Shown: positions 8,690-18,345 of the stretch, one piece after another | How the letters are laid out: the number at the start of each line of letters is the position of its first letter | Numbering within the stretch: the first letter of the stretch is position 1 | Source: Okeania sp. SIO2C9 | Lineage (GTDB): Bacteria; Cyanobacteriota; Cyanobacteriia; Cyanobacteriales; Microcoleaceae | NCBI RefSeq assembly: GCF_010672455.1 | Contig: NZ_JAAHGO010000035.1 | Coordinates: 53,268-93,729 of the forward strand | Direction: 5' to 3' | DNA length: 40,462 bases | Notes under the pieces: model-generated | Seen by the model: the letters and a program-made list of their open reading frames with translations, nothing else | Databases searched by the model: none | What the model was told of the DNA's origin: nothing | Made by a program: the position numbers and the translations under genes

Positions 8690-10351
8690 ATGGTTTTTAA
8701 TTGGTTCCGTCGTCAATATAATGACAGCTCAGACAAAACTTCAAAGGAGATATCTAAACCTGAAGCTGAAAAAGAACAGAAAGAACAGGTAGAAGATCAA
8801 GTTGAATCACAAGCAAAATCAACAGAAGAGTCAGAACAGACAACAGAAGATTATTTAAGTTGGGCTAAAGCAGCTTACAAAAATCTTCAAGAAAAGAAAA
8901 AAAATGATTCACAAGAATCTCAAATCGCAACAGAGACTACTGATGTAGAGGAAAAGCTAGAAACTCAAATACCCTCAACAGAGACAAAAAGCGATCCAAC
9001 CATATCAGATACTCTACCTATAATAGAGCATATTGCAGCAGAAAAACCAGAATCCACAGAAACAGATACCCTGGTTAAACCAGTTCCAATAGTAGAGGAA
9101 ACCCCCTCTAGCCAAGCAAAACCGACCGAAGAAGAAACTCAAGTCAAGCCAGATTCAACTTTTGAAGAAACTCAAACATCAGAACAACTACCTTTCTGGG
9201 CTAAAGCTCAAGCAGAAAGACAAGCAAGAGTAGAACGTCTCAAAGAAACAGCCATAGAAGAACCAGAACCAGAAACTCTTGAGAAAACAACCGTAGAAAT
9301 AGAACTAGAAGAAATAGACCCCCTAATACTTGATGAAGCATTTCTCTGGTCAGCAGAAATTTTAGCAGCTCAAGGACGTCGTCCAGAACAAGTATCTGTA
9401 GAAGAAATTTCTTGGCTGAAGAAATTACGACAAGGCTTAGATAGAACTCGACGCAACTTACTCAATCAATTACGGGCAATTGTTGGCCAAGGACCGCTAA
9501 ATCAAGATGCGGTGATGGAAATAGAGTCAATGTTACTACAAGCTGATGTAGGAGTAGAAGCAACAGACTTAGTGATAGAAACCCTACAAAATAAATTGCG
9601 TGAAGAAGTTTTACCACCAGAAGAAGCGATCGCCTATCTGAAAAGCATTTTACGAGATATTCTAGATAAGCCATTCCAAGATTCTGAAACAATTAGTCCT
9701 GCCTACAACTTAACTTTTGTCCCAGAAAAAGATACTTTGAATATTTGGCTGGTTAATGGTGTAAATGGGGCAGGTAAAACCACAACTATCGGTAAAATTG
9801 CTCATTTAGCTACCAAGTCAAACTATAGATGTTTAATTGCAGCAGCAGATACATTTCGAGCAGCAGCAGTAGAACAGTTGAAAATTTGGGGACAACGCAG
9901 TGAAGTAGAAGTAATTGCTAATGCAGGAAAGAATACCGATCCAGCAGCGGTAGTGTTTGATGCTATAGTAGCTGCTCAAGTCAGAAATACAGAATTATTA
10001 CTGGTGGACACTGCCGGAAGACTACAAAACAAGAAAAATTTGATGGACGAACTTAGTAAAATTCATCGGATAGTGGAGAAAAAAGCACCAGATGCAGTGG
10101 TGGAATCTCTACTAGTGTTAGATGCTACACTTGGTCAAAATGGTTTACGGCAAGCAGAAGTATTTGCAAAAGCTGCTAAACTTAGCGGAGTAGTCTTGAC
10201 AAAACTTGATGGAACTGCTAAGGGTGGTGTTGCACTAGCTGTTGTCAAGCAACTAGGTCTACCGATTCGTTTTATTGGTGTGGGAGAAAGTCTGGAAGAC
10301 CTGCGTCCATTTTCTAGTTATGAGTTCGTTGAAGCTCTTCTAAGTGGTTAG
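8690..10351 (+). CDS. ftsY: Signal recognition particle receptor FtsY
   Basis: SRP-GTPase that docks ribosome-SRP complexes at the membrane for cotranslational insertion. At 553 residues it is long because of a Glu/Thr/Lys-rich acidic N-terminal A domain (about 1-215). The four-helix N domain covers about 240-330 and the G domain 350-553: P-loop GVNGAGKTT 357-365, DTFRAAA 387-393, DTAGR 440-444, TKLD 504-507. The acidic domain contains related aromatic motifs (LSWAKAAYKN at 56-65, LPFWAKAQAE at 167-176), probably membrane or translocon contacts. ATG at 8690 is the first start. It lies between nusB and the phosphatase, both now separated by about 1.8 kb of repeat-rich DNA. Confidence 0.97.
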   Translation: MVFNWFRRQYNDSSDKTSKEISKPEAEKEQKEQVEDQVESQAKSTEESEQTTEDYLSWAKAAYKNLQEKKKNDSQESQIATETTDVEEKLETQIPSTETKSDPTISDTLPIIEHIAAEKPESTETDTLVKPVPIVEETPSSQAKPTEEETQVKPDSTFEETQTSEQLPFWAKAQAERQARVERLKETAIEEPEPETLEKTTVEIELEEIDPLILDEAFLWSAEILAAQGRRPEQVSVEEISWLKKLRQGLDRTRRNLLNQLRAIVGQGPLNQDAVMEIESMLLQADVGVEATDLVIETLQNKLREEVLPPEEAIAYLKSILRDILDKPFQDSETISPAYNLTFVPEKDTLNIWLVNGVNGAGKTTTIGKIAHLATKSNYRCLIAAADTFRAAAVEQLKIWGQRSEVEVIANAGKNTDPAAVVFDAIVAAQVRNTELLLVDTAGRLQNKKNLMDELSKIHRIVEKKAPDAVVESLLVLDATLGQNGLRQAEVFAKAAKLSGVVLTKLDGTAKGGVALAVVKQLGLPIRFIGVGESLEDLRPFSSYEFVEALLSG

Positions 10352-10741
10352 AGATTCATCACTCTTAACTGTTGAAAATGGGTAAGGATATAGCAGTAGT
10401 AGTAGTGAAAAAACGGATGTATTTTTCGGTAGAAGTGTAAAAATAATTAAGGTGGGAGTATCAGACTCTATAATTTTGATTTTCCTATAGAACCTAGTGT
10501 TATTTAGGATATTTTTTAAATTAAGAATCATCCTTGAAATTTACTTGAAACTACAGGAAACAAAAATAAACAAACTAAATGTTGATATTGCTTTCAGTAT
10601 CTAGTAATAATTAGTATGAAAAATAACTACAAATTTAGCTGTAAAAAAAAATGAATTTAACAGCAATATTATTCATACTTTGAAGCTGAAAAGAAGTGAT
10701 GTAGATAAATTTGTTGTTTGGTGACTGAACCTTAATTTTTT
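10352..10741. other. Spacer after ftsY, no gene seen
   Basis: AT-rich sequence without a convincing frame or RNA gene. No clear hairpin plus T-run follows the ftsY stop. The end of the stretch probably holds decayed 5' sequence of the tnpB remnant. Confidence 0.4.
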
Positions 10742-11028
10742 ATAGAAAATATCAATCTAATTTAGCAAGAAAGCAAAAAAAAGTATCTAGAAAAGAAATT
10801 GGGTCTAACAACTGGAGGGGGCACAAAATAGAATAGCTAGACTACATCAAAATATTGCTAGGCAAAGAGAAGATTTCCACTATAAAGACTGCTCATAAAT
10901 TAGTGAAAGGATATGACCTAATTGCCATTGTAGACGCGGAGTGGCGCGCCGAAGGCAGACCTTAACATTAAAGGCTTGGCTAAAAACACTAAACTATCAA
11001 AATCAATTTATGATGTAGGTAAATAATT

Positions 11029-11103
11029 AACAATGAATAATGAATAATGAATAATGAATGATTCTTTAATAATTAATTATTAATTATTAATTATTAATTA
11101 TTT
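11029..11103. repeat. Heptamer-rich family A remnant inside tnpB
   Basis: AATAATG and ATTAATT heptamers typical of the AT-rich end of family A elements, beginning AACAATGAATAATG. The TTAC-proximal end is not recognisable, so this is either a truncated copy or the heptamer tract alone. Confidence 0.5.
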
Positions 11104-11400
11104 AAGGTGTTCATGTAAGTAGGGGCGAATGGCTATTCGCCCGTAAATCCTCACAATACGTCACATGCATTGTAGTAATTGCAGTCAAAAAGTACCTAAA
11201 ACTTTATCAGTTAGAACTCACTTTTGTCCTCAATGTCAAGTAGTTTTAAATAGGGACGAGAATGCTGTAATTAACATATTAAATAAAGAATTAAACGAGG
11301 TGGGTATTATCTTGTCTGCTTGTGGAGACTTAGATGTTAATCAGCCGGTGTTCGCGCAGCGTTGCGTCAGCACTCGCAAGAAACTTCTTTGTTTGAGAAG

Positions 11401-11430
11401 CTCCCGTTATAATCTCCGATTTAACGGGAG
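11401..11430 (+). other. IS200/IS605-type right-end hairpin
   Basis: CTCCCGTTA (11401-11409) pairs with TAACGGGAG (11422-11430), ten bases before the stop of the tnpB remnant. Subterminal hairpins of this type define the right end of IS200/IS605 elements and, in TnpB systems, lie in the region that gives the guide (omega) RNA. Confidence 0.65.
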
Positions 11431-11443
11431 AGAACTTAACTAG

Positions 11444-12095
11444 CAAGAAAAATTCAGCAGAAAATTCACAAAAATAGTAATTCAAGCAAAAATAAATAAT
11501 TTAAAATATCATCTATGAAAAAGATACACATTAGATAAAAAAGTATAAAATTAATAATTTACTTTGAGATAAAAATTTTATAGTTATGGTAAAAAAAATC
11601 AAAGACTGAAACTATAAAATTAAGTTTACTTAGGAATTTATCCTGAAGATATTGTGGATAAATTAATGTAAGCATTCAGCGGTCAGCGGTCAGCTTTATT
11701 ACCTTTAGCGGACAATTTAAGCTCGTTGTTCTTGTGCTTCAATTCTTTGTTCAAAAATGCGGTAGAAGTTAAGCAAATACTTAGTTCATTAATTTTTATT
11801 GCGCTCGAGCTGATTGCTAATAGCTGTTTGCGCAGCATTCCGCAGGAAATGCTTACAAATTAATAGACTAAATCTCCTAAATTGAGGGAATAAAATTTTA
11901 TCTAAAAAAAATCAAACTCAAGAAAGTCATAGCACCAAAACAAATAGCTCAAATCAAAACTCTTAGCAAAACAAGACAGAGACAAGATAACAGCAACTAG
12001 AGAAACCAAAAATTGTCAAAACTTGAGTTAAAAATGTATAACTAACCATCAAACATCAACAGACTTTAAGTAAATCAAATCTATATATCAAACAA
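11444..12095. other. Spacer between tnpB remnant and phosphatase gene
   Basis: AT-rich with no gene recognised. It contains a short CAGCGGT heptamer repeat (about 11678-11695). No terminator or promoter stands out. Confidence 0.4.
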
Positions 12096-13523
12096 ATGAC
12101 TATAGTGCCAGTACATCGAAACTACCCCGAACCAACAGACCAAACTACCAGTGAGACATCTTCACCAATAACATCAGTATATGCTCTCAAACAAATGGTG
12201 GCCCGTTTACACAAAGAACAACAAAATGTTAATGATTTATTAAGTTCTCTTGGCTTTGCCTTACGAAGCTTCAATAATCTAAATCAGTTTCTAGAATTGA
12301 TTCCTCTAATTGGTTGTCGAGTAACCGATGCTGATGGAGGCGCACTGGTATTATTTAAACCCAATGGTCAAGTTAGGTTCCAACAACTACACTGCCAAGA
12401 AGGTCGCCAATGTCAAGATATTCGCCAAGCATTAGAAGTAGCAACTAGTCAATTTATTACAGAAACAACCTTACCCGCAGAACTACAAGAAATCTCAATT
12501 CAAACCGCTAGTTTGGACTATCAAGTTAGCAACTATCTAGGCAATGATGTTCAATTATTTGGAGCATCAATTCTGGTGAATAACTCAGAACGAGGTCGTC
12601 TATATGTATTTAGTCACGACCCAGAATATGTATGGACACCAGCAAGGCAAAAATTAATTCGTCTAGTAACAGACCAGACCGCAGTAGCGATCGCTAATGA
12701 TGAATTAGCTACATCCTTACGAGAAAAGGAACGTTTGGACAGAGAACTAGAAATAGGGGCAGAAATTCAACTGCAACTATTGCCTCCAGAATGTCCAGAA
12801 ATTCCTGGCATTACCCTTGCTGCTCGTTGTCAAACAGCAAACCGAGTAGGAGGAGACTATTATGATTTTATTCCCTCCAACTACGACCAGTTGAATTCCA
12901 AGAATAAGACACAGCAACCCTGTCGCTGGAGTATAGTGATTGGAGATGTAATGGGCAAAGGTGTACCTGCTGGTTTAATTATGACCATGACTAGAGGAAT
13001 GTTGAGAGCTGAGGTATTAAACCGCCACTCACCAGCACGAGTTCTCCAACATTTGAACCAAGTAATGTATGCTGACCTGGAAAGTTCTCATAGATTTGTG
13101 ACTTTGTTTTATTCAGAGTACGATCCAGAAACCCGCATTTTGTCCTATAGCAATGCGGCCCATCATCCTCCAATGTTGTGGCAAGCTGCTAGTAATTCTA
13201 TCGTACAGTTAGATACTGTGGGAATGTTAGTTGGTTTAGAAGTAGACCCTGAATACCATGAAGCACAAGTGAAACTCAATCCAGGAGATACTATTATTTA
13301 TTATACAGATGGGTTTACAGATGCAGCTAATCAAAATGGCGATCGTTACGATGATATTAAATTGAGCGAAGCTTTCAAGTTTGCGTGTCAAAATTATCGA
13401 GAACCACAAGAAATATTAGACTACCTATTTGCTCAAGTAAAACAATTTGTTGGTGAAGGAAACCAAAATCCAGATGATATGACTCTAGTAGTGATGAGAG
13501 TAAAATCTTCTACAGGAGATTAA
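12096..13523 (+). CDS. GAF domain PP2C-type (RsbU/SpoIIE-like) serine phosphatase
   Basis: A 475-residue cytoplasmic regulator. A GAF domain (about 45-203) is followed by a short charged coiled linker (204-225) and a PPM/SpoIIE phosphatase domain (235-470). Metal-ligand motifs are intact: VGGDYYD 251-257, GDVMGKG 283-289, TDGFTDA 404-410 and DDMT 460-463. Family members dephosphorylate anti-sigma-antagonist proteins in partner-switching pathways; no anti-sigma or STAS partner gene is in this window, so the target is unknown. The GAF domain lacks the Cys-His bilin motif seen in the protein at 26100, so light sensing is not suggested. It stands in the nusB-ftsY-phosphatase-argH order. Confidence 0.93.
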   Translation: MTIVPVHRNYPEPTDQTTSETSSPITSVYALKQMVARLHKEQQNVNDLLSSLGFALRSFNNLNQFLELIPLIGCRVTDADGGALVLFKPNGQVRFQQLHCQEGRQCQDIRQALEVATSQFITETTLPAELQEISIQTASLDYQVSNYLGNDVQLFGASILVNNSERGRLYVFSHDPEYVWTPARQKLIRLVTDQTAVAIANDELATSLREKERLDRELEIGAEIQLQLLPPECPEIPGITLAARCQTANRVGGDYYDFIPSNYDQLNSKNKTQQPCRWSIVIGDVMGKGVPAGLIMTMTRGMLRAEVLNRHSPARVLQHLNQVMYADLESSHRFVTLFYSEYDPETRILSYSNAAHHPPMLWQAASNSIVQLDTVGMLVGLEVDPEYHEAQVKLNPGDTIIYYTDGFTDAANQNGDRYDDIKLSEAFKFACQNYREPQEILDYLFAQVKQFVGEGNQNPDDMTLVVMRVKSSTGD

Positions 13524-13635
13524 CGCACGTCAGAAGTCAAAAGTTGTTTTTGTAACGGGGATGCGTGAGCAACCCTCCAAAAACATTTCACTATTTCCCT
13601 GCGGGGTGGCGCGACCCAATTATTTTGATAAATAT

Positions 13636-13878
13636 ATGATTATTAATATAATTTCCACAACTACATCAGATTTTAATCAGATTATTTATGAGACTAATAT
13701 TCTAGATTTGTTAGGACCAAAAATATTGTATAGTTGGCAACTTTTCGCTCAACAAGTTGATGTAAACTTATGGTCTGATGTGCAAAAAGCTTGGAACAAT
13801 TTTATAGAATGTGGTCAAGTATGGGCACTATTAGTTGGTCTAGTTATTGGTTGGATGGTTAAGAGCATTTTGCCTTGA
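13636..13878 (+). CDS. Small membrane-anchored hypothetical protein
   Basis: An 80-residue protein from ATG at 13636; the frame opens further upstream at 13561, but that stretch contains a GC-rich insert (near 13598-13617, GCGGGGTGGCGCGACCC) that looks like a small interspersed repeat, so I prefer the internal ATG. The body is soluble (QQVDVNLWSDVQKAWNNF) and the C-terminus has one hydrophobic helix (VWALLVGLVIGWMV) ending in a basic residue, so it is probably tail-anchored. I do not recognise a characterised family. Its place between phosphatase and argH suggests an ordinary conserved cyanobacterial gene. Confidence 0.6.
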   Translation: MIINIISTTTSDFNQIIYETNILDLLGPKILYSWQLFAQQVDVNLWSDVQKAWNNFIECGQVWALLVGLVIGWMVKSILP

Positions 13879-13884
13879 AGTAGC

Positions 13885-13912
13885 ACTCAGCAATCAGCAA
13901 TCAGCAATCAGC
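13885..13912. repeat. AATCAGC heptamer repeat (x3)
   Basis: Three AATCAGC heptamers and a partial copy just after the small membrane protein gene. One of many 7-bp-unit arrays in this window. Confidence 0.7.
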
Positions 13913-14068
13913 TTCTCAAGGTGTATAATTGTGGTTTTAATCCATCATTAACACGCACCACTAATTTTCAAATATAGTGGAGGACTTAAACCCTTGAATT
14001 TTCAGCGCTCCAGCTAAATTATGGCCAGTGGAGCATGACTTGAGGAAAAGCTGATAACTACTAACTAT

Positions 14069-14150
14069 TATAAAGGAAGAAGGAAGAAGCTGGCAATGTC
14101 TGAATTTTGAGCTTTTGATCTGTCTGCGTCCTTTCCTTCCACTGCTATAA
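14069..14150 (+). mobile_element. Family C miniature element, copy 2 (short heptamer array)
   Basis: Starts TATAAAGGAAGAAGG and ends CCACTGCTATAA. It shares TGTCTGAATTTTGAGCTTTT and GATCTGTC with the copy at 6833, but has only about two heptamers instead of ten. The remaining spacer to argH shows nothing else. Confidence 0.6.
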
Positions 14151-14193
14151 AACCTTACATCTGAATAGAGTTAAATAGAAAAAAATCTGCAAA

Positions 14194-15582
14194 ATGACGC
14201 AAGATAAACAAACTTGGAGCAAAAGATTTGAAAAGGCGTTGCATCCTACTATAGCTAAATTTAATGCCAGTATTAGTTTTGACATTGAATTAATTGAGTA
14301 CGATATTACTGGTTCGGTAGCTCATACAAAAATGTTGGCTAAAACAGGTATTATTTCCGCAGACGAAGGTGAAAAGTTAGTTAAGGGTTTAGAACAAATT
14401 CGTCAAGAGTATCGAGAGGGAAAATTTTGCCCTGATGTAGATGCGGAAGATGTTCACTTTGCTGTGGAAAAAAGACTTACAGAAATTACTGGAGATATTG
14501 GTAAGAAGTTACATACAGCTAGGTCGAGAAATGACCAAGTAGGAACTGATACGAGACTTTATTTACGAGAAGAAATTCAGCAAATTAGGGATTTATTAAG
14601 AAGTTTTCAATCATCTTTATTGGGGTTAGCTGAATCTAATATAGAAACTTTAATTCCTGGTTATACTCATCTACAAAGGGCACAACCTTTGAGTTTAGCT
14701 CATCATTTTTTGGCTTATTTTCACAAATCTGAAAGAGACTGGGAACGACTAGGAGATGTTTATCGCCGAGTGAATATTTCTCCTCTTGGTTGTGGTGCTT
14801 TAGCAGGTACAACTTTTCCTATAGATAGACACTATACTGCTGAATTATTAAAGTTTGAAAAGCCTTATGCTAATAGTTTGGATGGGGTAAGTGACCGAGA
14901 TTTTGCTATTGAATTTCTCTGTGCAGCTAGTATAATTATGGTTCATTTAAGTCGTTTGGCAGAGGAAATAATTTTATGGTCATCTGAAGAGTTTAGGTTT
15001 GTTACTTTAACTGATAGTTGTGCTACTGGTTCTAGTATTATGCCTCAAAAGAAAAATCCTGATGTGCCAGAGTTAGTTAGGGGAAAAACAGGCCGAGTTT
15101 TTGGTCATTTACAAGGTATGTTAGTGGTGATGAAGGGACTGCCACTAGCTTATAATAAAGATTTACAAGAAGATAAAGAAGGTTTATTTGACACTATAAG
15201 AACAGTTAAAGGTTGTCTAGAAGCAATGACAATTTTACTTTCTGAAGGTTTACAGTTTAATAGTCATCGCTTAACAGAGGCAGTTTCAGAAGATTTTTCT
15301 AACGCCACAGATGTGGCAGATTATTTAGCAGCTCGTGGCGTGCCATTTCGAGAAGCTTATAATTTAGTAGGTAAAGTTGTGAAAACTTGTATTTCTACTG
15401 ATAAATTGTTGAAAGATTTAACCCTAGAAGAATGGCAAGAATTACATCCAAAATTTGCAGCAGATATTTATCAAGCGATCGCTCCTGAACAAGTAGTATC
15501 AGCACGGAATAGTTATGGTGGTACAGGTTTTGAACAAGTAAAAAAAGAAATTGCTACAGCTAAACATAAATTGGCAATTTAA
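14194..15582 (+). CDS. argH: Argininosuccinate lyase
   Basis: Last step of arginine synthesis: argininosuccinate to arginine and fumarate, in the cytosol as a homotetramer. At 462 residues it has full family length, with TARSRNDQV at 108-116, the catalytic-histidine motif THLQRAQP at 158-165 (H159) and the fumarase/ASL signature [11 protein letters not shown] at 280-290, which carries the mobile catalytic serine loop. ATG at 14194 is the natural start. Transcription should end at the strong hairpin at 15602-15634, which it shares with the convergent gene. Confidence 0.98.
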   Translation: MTQDKQTWSKRFEKALHPTIAKFNASISFDIELIEYDITGSVAHTKMLAKTGIISADEGEKLVKGLEQIRQEYREGKFCPDVDAEDVHFAVEKRLTEITGDIGKKLHTARSRNDQVGTDTRLYLREEIQQIRDLLRSFQSSLLGLAESNIETLIPGYTHLQRAQPLSLAHHFLAYFHKSERDWERLGDVYRRVNISPLGCGALAGTTFPIDRHYTAELLKFEKPYANSLDGVSDRDFAIEFLCAASIIMVHLSRLAEEIILWSSEEFRFVTLTDSCATGSSIMPQKKNPDVPELVRGKTGRVFGHLQGMLVVMKGLPLAYNKDLQEDKEGLFDTIRTVKGCLEAMTILLSEGLQFNSHRLTEAVSEDFSNATDVADYLAARGVPFREAYNLVGKVVKTCISTDKLLKDLTLEEWQELHPKFAADIYQAIAPEQVVSARNSYGGTGFEQVKKEIATAKHKLAI

Positions 15583-15601
15583 TTTTATTTAATTGTCAGA
15601 T

Positions 15602-15634
15602 TCTAGATTTGAGTTACTAAGTCTCAAATCTAGA
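15602..15634. terminator. Bidirectional terminator between argH and the convergent small gene
   Basis: A perfect 12-bp stem TCTAGATTTGAG (15602-15613) / CTCAAATCTAGA (15623-15634) with a nine-base loop, 19 bases after the argH stop. T-rich sequence lies on the argH exit side, and the gene at 15690-15875 runs toward it from the other side. Confidence 0.75.
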
Positions 15635-15689
15635 TTTGACATTTTACATATCAAAATTTATCGCTTGGAACCTTAAACAGTCAAATGTA

Positions 15690-15875
15690 CTATTGATCTA
15701 CAGCAGCAGTTTCTTCTGAATTTTGCTCGTTACTACCATTTTCATTATTGTTAGATGAAAACTTAGACGAATATCGCTTAGAAAAAAAACCTGTACCTTT
15801 TTTCTTACGAAACTTACGTGCGTAAGCCAGATTACGTTGTGCTTTCTCTTTTTTTGGATTACGGCGTTTAGCCAT
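15690..15875 (-). CDS. Small basic conserved cyanobacterial protein
   Basis: A 61-residue protein: MAKRRNPKKEKAQRNLAYAR start, basic residues 3-36, then a Ser/Asn/Glu-rich acidic tail. I recall such short basic proteins as widely conserved in cyanobacteria but cannot name a function; RNA or ribosome binding would fit the composition. ATG at 15875 is preceded by GAGG at normal spacing (AATTAGTGAGGTAATAATG). An upstream in-frame extension to 15923 comes from an inserted insertion-sequence fragment and should not be counted. The 11 bp holding the Shine-Dalgarno is duplicated on the far side of that insert. Confidence 0.75.
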   Translation of the reverse strand: MAKRRNPKKEKAQRNLAYARKFRKKKGTGFFSKRYSSKFSSNNNENGSNEQNSEETAAVDQ

Positions 15876-15891
15876 TATTACCTCACTAATT

Positions 15892-16039
15892 GACATCCTC
15901 CCGACTTTGTCGTTCAAGGACAAAGCGGGATTCCTAAACCTCGCAATTTAGGTTTCTGCTTCTATGCACCTACCTCCAAGGCAAAACCTTTTTTTTGGTC
16001 TTACGGTCGCTCCACAGACTGAAACTGCTAGCCCAGCAG
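15892..16039 (-). mobile_element. IS200/IS605 tnpB-end fragment flanked by 11-bp direct repeats
   Basis: 148 bp whose reverse strand resembles the 3' end of a tnpB element (VSVCGATVRP then a short tail) and a terminal hairpin (CTTTGTC/GACAAAG within about 15900-15932) ending GGGAGGATGTC. It is flanked by AATTAGTGAGG on both sides (15881-15891 and 16040-16050, reverse strand). The left repeat contains the ribosome binding site of the small basic protein gene. Confidence 0.65.
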
Positions 16040-17106
16040 CCTCACTAATTATAACACACCGTTGGGAAAACCAATTAATCTTAAGGTTTTCCCGTGCCTC
16101 CTTTTATTTTCCCTTTTCAAATAGGGGCTATAGGGGATGAAGAGCGCGGGTCTTCAACCAACATTGAGATCAAGAACAAAGGTGCTTATTTTTAGACAGT
16201 TTTTTTATTATAGCAAAGACTTGAATATTTGCCTACTAAAAATAAATCTAAAAAGTCAGCAATAAATATTTTATCTGGAATTGCTAATATATGAAAGTAT
16301 ATAGGAATTTTATCTGAATTATGAGATATTGGCAATACAGAAGAAAGAAAAAACGGTATCTATATGAATATGAGAACCACTATCTTCTAGACTTTTAGGG
16401 AATAATAAAATTCTCACATCAGATTCGAGATCGCTACATAATCAAAATCATCAAAGTTCACGATAAATATTATATAAAACTTCAATTAGATGGTCATTTC
16501 AGTTATCAGTTATCAGTTATCAGTTATCAGTACCGACCACTAAAGCTGGAGGTTTAAAAATACTGAATTGAATATTCTCTTGGTCTCATGGATATGGCGC
16601 AGGTTTCCTCGCTATCCCACCCTACTGTTGTGTCAAGTTTAAAATAGGGTGATAGAAAAATGGCAAAATCTAAGCTATATATTGTTTTTGTCCAAAATCC
16701 TAATACAACATTTAAAGCTTGACATGACACTACGGGAAGCTCCGCTTTTCATCCCCTTAAAAGGGGAGGCTTTAAACCAGAATTATTGGGTGCATCTCAA
16801 TGCGTGAATAAAGCCAAAAATTTATCGTTTTTAGGGAACAGGGAATATATAGGAAAAAAGTATTTTTGCAAATATGAGATGCACCAGAATTATTTAATTA
16901 TTAATTATTAATTATTAATTATTAGGCAACAAAAACTTATCAAGTTGGTATTACACATTATTGAGAATTGCCATAGCGTTTCTCAAGTTACTGAGATACA
17001 TTTGTTTTTCTACTCCCTACTTCCTACTCCCTAAAAAAAAGGAATTTTGTACTTCATGCTTCTTGGGAATTACTATAGTAAAAACAAATAAAAGAAATCA
17101 TAAAAA
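16040..17106. other. Repeat-filled spacer upstream of bioF
   Basis: No gene seen. It contains an IS605-end-like scrap (GAGCGCGGGTCTTCAACC near 16143), four AGTTATC heptamers (about 16500-16530), a degenerate family A element (roughly 16530-16790, with the ATCCCCTTAAAAGGGGAGG hairpin near its end) and a short ATTAATT array (16896-16924). The bioF promoter should lie in its last part, but I see no convincing boxes. Confidence 0.5.
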
Positions 17107-18288
17107 ATGCCAAATAATCCCTATAATTGGATAGATAAATCCCTATCAATAATACATAAAGCTAACTGGTATCGTTCAGTTAAAACTATCGAAAGTATTC
17201 CCGGTGCAACCATAAAAATAGAAGGAAAAAAACTCATCAATTTTGCCAGTAATGATTATTTAGGATTAGCAGGAGATCCACGTTTAATTGAGGCAGCTAT
17301 TCAAGCAACAAAAGAATTTGGTACAGGTAGTACTGGTTCTCGTTTATTAACAGGTCATAGAGAAATACATCAAGAATTAGAACTTGAAATAGCAAAATTA
17401 AAACAAACAGAAACAGCCTTAGTTTTTAGTTCAGGATATTTAGCAAATATAGGCGTAATCTCTTCAGTAGTAAGTCAGCGTGACCTGATTTTATCAGACA
17501 AATATAATCATTCTAGTCTAAAAAATGGAGCTATCCTTAGTGGTGCAAAAATTCTTGAATATAGCCACAATAATATTGAAGATTTGACAAATAAACTAGA
17601 ACAAGCTCGAGAAAAATATCGTCGCAGTTTAATAATTACAGATAGTGTTTTTAGTATGGATGGCGATTTATGTAAACTGCCATTATTATTAGATTTAGCA
17701 GAAAAATATAACAGTATGTTATTAGTAGATGAAGCTCATGCCACAGGAGTATTTGGCATTAATGGAGGAGGTTGTGTCGAACATTTTAATTGTACGGGAA
17801 AAGAATTAATTCAAATTGGTACTCTCAGCAAAGCATTAGGAAGTTTAGGAGGCTATGTTGCTGGGTCAAAAAAATTAATTGAATTTCTTAGAAATAGAGC
17901 ACCAAGTTGGATATATACCACAGGTTTAACTCCTGCAGATACTGCTGCTGCTTTAACAGCTATAAAAATTATCAAAAAAGAACCAGAACGTCGTCTCAAA
18001 TTATGGCAAAATCTAGATGATTTAATGAATTTATTAGAAACAGAAAATAAACAGTTAGGTGCAGAGAAAAAAAACTTGAATTATCAATCGCCAATTATTT
18101 GTTTTCCCCTCAAAAATGCAGCCGAAGCATTAATAATAGGAGAAAAATTAAAAGAAGCAGGAATATTTGCTCCGGCCATTCGCCCCCCTACTGTTAATAC
18201 CAGTCGGATTCGTATTTCATTAATGGCCACCCATGAAACAAATCATATTCAGCAATTAGTAACAGCATTAGTAAATTTGGATAAGTAA
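17107..18288 (+). CDS. bioF: 8-amino-7-oxononanoate synthase (BioF)
   Basis: PLP-dependent condensation of pimeloyl-ACP/CoA with L-alanine, the first ring-forming step of biotin synthesis. At 393 residues it has full length for the alpha-oxoamine synthase family. Visible motifs: [10 protein letters not shown] 45-54, TGSRLLTGH 76-84, [11 protein letters not shown] 207-217 (D208 contacts the PLP pyridine ring), and [16 protein letters not shown] 238-253 with the Schiff-base lysine K242. ATG at 17107 is the first start. No other bio gene is adjacent on this strand; an alpha/beta hydrolase follows on the opposite strand. A second, diverged bioF C-terminus lies at 19273. Confidence 0.95.
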   Translation: MPNNPYNWIDKSLSIIHKANWYRSVKTIESIPGATIKIEGKKLINFASNDYLGLAGDPRLIEAAIQATKEFGTGSTGSRLLTGHREIHQELELEIAKLKQTETALVFSSGYLANIGVISSVVSQRDLILSDKYNHSSLKNGAILSGAKILEYSHNNIEDLTNKLEQAREKYRRSLIITDSVFSMDGDLCKLPLLLDLAEKYNSMLLVDEAHATGVFGINGGGCVEHFNCTGKELIQIGTLSKALGSLGGYVAGSKKLIEFLRNRAPSWIYTTGLTPADTAAALTAIKIIKKEPERRLKLWQNLDDLMNLLETENKQLGAEKKNLNYQSPIICFPLKNAAEALIIGEKLKEAGIFAPAIRPPTVNTSRIRISLMATHETNHIQQLVTALVNLDK

Positions 18289-18345
18289 TACCAATTTGAA
18301 GAATAACTGCAATTAGATTGAACCTATTAATAATAAATTAGATTA

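Larger units (their letters stand above)
10742..11443 (+). pseudogene. tnpB: TnpB (IS200/IS605 OrfB) remnant with frameshifts and insertions
   Basis: Pieces of a TnpB nuclease read in order: RKYQSNLARKQKKVSRK...GSNNWR (from 10742), RIARLHQNIARQREDFHYK, TAHKLVKGYDLIAI (after a one-base shift near 10900), DLNIKGLAKNTKLSKSIYDVG (about 10962-11024), and the C-terminal zinc finger CSNC...CPQC...RDENAVINIL (11165-11300). A GC-rich insert of about 28 bases (about 10931-10960) sits exactly where the RuvC-II glutamate of the EDLNIKGL motif belongs. AT-rich family A-like sequence (11029-11103) and a palindrome GGGCGAAT/ATTCGCCC (11123-11142) interrupt the region before the zinc finger. The final frame 11165-11443 is only the surviving C-terminus, with another GC-rich insert near 11349-11380. 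Confidence 0.85.

Noticed and set aside
13561-13635. N-terminal extension of the small membrane protein frame
   Set aside because: It contains a GC-rich repeat-like insert and is unlike the rest of the protein; ATG 13636 is preferred.
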